DNA of 64,000 bases from the NCBI GenBank assembly GCA_034509495.1, contig CM067524.1, positions 15,786,092 through 15,850,091 on the forward strand. The letters run 5' to 3'. The notes beneath the pieces were generated by a model. It searched no databases. It had not been told where the DNA came from and worked only from the letters and a program-made list of their open reading frames with translations. This document shows positions 59,440 through 64,000 of this stretch, in pieces; positions within the stretch are counted from its first letter, which is position 1; every line of letters begins with the position of its first letter. Origin of the DNA: Acestrorhynchus altus (taxonomy: Eukaryota; Chordata; Actinopteri; Characiformes; Acestrorhynchidae). The position numbers were made by a program, and so were the translations under genes.

Positions 59440-59635
59440 TGGTGCAACATATACCACCAGTGAGCCACCATGATGTGTGGGTGACTGGGGTTCAATTCCT
59501 AGTCTGGGCAACTGTGCTGTATGTGCTGTCCTTGGGCAAGACTCCTAACATTACTCTGGCCCTCATCTGTAACATGAGCAGCCTTGTAAGTTGCTTTGGA
59601 TAAGAGTGTCAGCTAAATGCCATAAATTATTGGTA
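59440..59635 (+). mobile_element. tRNA-derived SINE with LINE-like tail
   Basis: The head has 'ggttcaattcctagtctggg', a polymerase III B-box region. The tail 'gataagagtgtcagctaaat' followed by 'gccataaat' matches the LINE-type tail seen elsewhere in this window. This is the usual build of a fish SINE mobilised by an L2/Rex-type LINE. Confidence 0.7.
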
Positions 59636-60203
59636 TTGGTAACAATCCAGTGTGCCAACAACATATAATTACACCACCTACACCAGACTGGACTGTTGAC
59701 ACAAGGCATGCTTCAAATGTCTGGTTTCGTTGACCCTCTTCATCCTCAGCTTTCTGTTCTTAGCTGACAAAAAAGGTATCTAATGAAGTCACTGGACAAC
59801 TTGTGTATTCAGAGATGCTTTTCTTCTTCTCAGCACAATCGCAGTTTATCAGAGCTACCTTGGGCTTATTTCAAACCATCTGGCCATTCTGAGGAACCAA
59901 GTCATTTCCATCCACAGAACTGCTGAAATTATTACACCATTCTGAGACATTTCTATTGCATTTTTTTATCACATTTTTCCACATTATTTTCATTTTATAT
60001 ATGGCATGCATAATGCTAATTTTAAGCAATAAACTTTAGATAATAGCCCCACAGATCAAGTATTTTTTTTTTAAAATAATAATTCAATTCAATAATTCAA
60101 TAAATTAATAATAATTTACCTAAATCCAATTTGTTTTACTGAAAATAAGAGGAAACCTTGTCAACAAACTTGAAAAATGAGAAGCAAATACAAAATGCAT
60201 AAT

Positions 60204-60209
60204 TTTATT
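60204..60209 (-). terminator. snrpf: Poly(A) signal AATAAA, snrpf
   Basis: TTTATT on the plus strand, 143 bp past the snrpf stop codon in transcript sense. Confidence 0.5.
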
Positions 60210-60351
60210 TGCACACCTGTGCCATCAGAATTATGCTTCTTCTATAGTGTACAAAACATCCAAACATATGAATTACACAAAAGGGAAGAAAAAACAATGC
60301 TTGACAACTAAAACAGACTAAATTATACATTTTCAACTATAAGTACACTCC

Positions 60352-62354
<2,003 letters not shown>

Positions 62355-62393
62355 GTTTAGACTTCAGAACACGGGTTCATTCAGACGCGTCTT

Positions 62394-62399
62394 TTCCGG
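62394..62399 (-). promoter_or_regulatory. snrpf: ETS-type site (CCGGAA) upstream of snrpf
   Basis: CCGGAA on the minus strand, 40 bp upstream of the start codon, in a locally GC-rich, CpG-containing stretch (62300-62560). This fits a housekeeping promoter, but a 6-bp motif is weak evidence. Confidence 0.35.
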
Positions 62400-62766
62400 A
62401 GTGTCTCGCTCGCCTTGCCGCCAGGAAAGGGAAGAACCACGAGCGCTGCAACACAAACAATGGAGACACGAGTCCCACAGCGACCCCCGCAGCACTGGAA
62501 GACCTTCACTGCGGCTACACCACACCTGATGACCGGCAGGGGGCGCCAAGGTATTAAAACACTAAGGCAATTTCACACAGTCGCACAATTATTCACAGAA
62601 GAGCACCACCACTCACCACACTTCTGAAGAATAACCAGAAAGTGGAGGTGTATGTTTGGATGAAAGCTGTGCAGTTTAGATTTCTTTCTAATATACAACA
62701 ATAATAATTAGAAAATAAAATATATAATATATAATATTTATTAGAACCCAAACCTGTCTTTACTGT

Positions 62767-62864
62767 TTGCTGTTGCAGTGACTGGCATGCACCACTAGGG
62801 GCTTCACATGACACGTTGCTGCTGCAGTGACTGACATGCACCACTAGGGGCTTCACGTGACACT
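62767..62864. repeat. Two-copy tandem duplication, 49-bp unit
   Basis: Units 62767-62815 and 62816-62864 share 'gcaccactaggggcttcac' and differ at only a few positions. Each also carries a 'gcagtgact' segment. Confidence 0.85.
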
Positions 62865-63106
62865 GTCGCATGAAACGGCTATGGGACTCTGTAGAAACCA
62901 GTACCATATAATAATGTCTTTCAAAACATCTTAAACTGAACTGCAAAGCTCAGAGGAACAGACACGTTCTTCTAAAGCTCCCACTGCTTATTTTAATGGG
63001 TTGGTCTCTGGACCAAACCTCAGAGGCACACTCAGGAAATGTGAACAAAGCAATTCAGAGTGTTTCGATGTAGTTTATTATTCAGGAATCCTAAATTTGT
63101 ACTACT

Positions 63107-63110
63107 ACTC

Positions 63111-63151
<41 letters not shown>
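63107..63151. repeat. (TTA)n microsatellite
   Basis: A trinucleotide run of about 45 bp in intergenic DNA. Confidence 0.95.
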
Positions 63152-63153
<2 letters not shown>

Positions 63154-64000
63154 TTGGGATTATTTATTTTATCTTAGTATCTCTGTATGTTTTATTTATT
63201 TTTTATTATATATTTTTTATTTTATTCAGTCTATAATTTTCTATTTTATTTGTATTGTTCTTATTTGACAAGGAAGCTATTAAATAAACTTTGATTTTAC
63301 TATGCTTTTTATAAGGTCACAGAAATAATGAATGAATGAATTAATTAATTATAATGTATCTAAAATACACATAGGCAAAACCTAATGATTAGATAATGCA
63401 GACATTTAGGGCAAATGGGTGGAGACCCCCTTCAGTCATATACTAAACCAGTGGTTCATTTTCCAAATCCAAAAAAACCTGTATGATACACACATTACCG
63501 TTTTCCTGCCTCAACACACTCAGTTCTCATCAAGAGGGGCTCATAAACTACCTGGCTGGGTCAGGTGTGTAAGAGCAGGAAAACCACAAAAAAGGTGCAG
63601 GACCAAGGTTTGGAACAGTACTCTAAACAGTAAGCCAAACTACAGCAGAACTGCAGGATGATTATGCAGGAAACCACAATAATCATCTCATAGACAATAA
63701 CAGATATTCTCAATGTCTGGTCTGAAGTGTGTGAACGCCACACTGCCTCCAACTAACTGCCATTTCTGCACTATGCAGGATAACAGGGTCTGAGTTGCTC
63801 AGTCATATTTGAGGAAAAATATAAGCTTAGTTCTTCACAGATTGTATGATGAATGTATGATGAAAAAAATTAACTGGCCCTCCTGACCTTTTTCCATTTT
63901 TGCATTTTTGTGATGCTACAAGCTTTCAAAATGAGAAGAGAACAAACCACCAAACACATTTTAAAGTCTGATTTCATTTTTACAGTAAATATGATTCATT

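Larger units (their letters stand above)
58940..60351. other. Intergenic region between amdhd1 and snrpf
   Basis: It should hold the amdhd1 promoter and 5' UTR (58940 upward) and the snrpf 3' UTR (below 60352). It includes one SINE at 59440-59635. No further exon is recognisable. Confidence 0.6.
62560..64000. other. Intergenic region upstream of snrpf, no gene recognised
   Basis: No exon-like reading frame was recognised. It contains a 49-bp tandem duplication (62767-62864) and a (TTA)n run (63107-63151). The remainder is AT-rich unique-looking DNA. Confidence 0.5.

Overview
This is a 64 kb window of a teleost (ray-finned fish) nuclear genome. The evidence is multi-exon genes with GT-AG introns, long AT-rich introns, many (CA)n and (TA)n microsatellites, abundant decayed Tc1/mariner transposons, RTE-type and L2/Rex-type LINE remnants, and tRNA-derived SINEs whose tail matches a LINE 3' end. 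An otophysan fish (characin, catfish or knifefish type) would fit, but I cannot fix the species from sequence alone. No bacterial-type operon, CRISPR array or viral gene is visible.

Four protein-coding genes were rebuilt exon by exon, with reading phase checked at every junction. (1) About 4.1-41.6 kb, minus strand: a large NACHT-WD40 protein of the NWD1/NWD2 type. It has 30 phase-consistent coding exons and 1,941 residues before its stop; the initiating exon is not settled. It carries a DUF4062/TIR-like N-terminal domain, a P-loop NTPase and a long WD40 repeat region, preceded by an N-terminal extension I do not recognise. (2) 42.09-52.46 kb, plus strand: radx, the RPA1-related ssDNA-binding protein of replication forks, 16 exons and 826 residues. 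(3) 52.94-58.94 kb, minus strand: amdhd1, imidazolonepropionase of histidine breakdown, 9 exons and 431 residues. (4) 60.35-62.35 kb, minus strand: snrpf, spliceosomal Sm protein F, 4 exons and 86 residues.

Layout: the NACHT-WD gene and radx are divergent and may share a promoter region at about 41.0-42.09 kb. A ZNF143-type site lies 35 bp upstream of the radx start codon. radx and amdhd1 are convergent, and their poly(A) signals are placed so that the 3' UTRs probably overlap. amdhd1 and snrpf lie head-to-tail on the minus strand, and both are neighbours on human 12q23.

The rest is introns and intergenic DNA filled with transposon debris: a nested LINE at 1.4-3.9 kb, about a dozen Tc1-like elements or fragments, a roughly 0.8 kb element with terminal inverted repeats and an internal TAACTGACGCAAC motif at 33 kb, a near-perfect 30-bp hairpin at 31.7 kb, SINEs, and long AT and CA tracts. 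The genes belong to unrelated pathways (STAND NTPase, fork protection, amino-acid catabolism, splicing), so the order reflects synteny rather than joint function.
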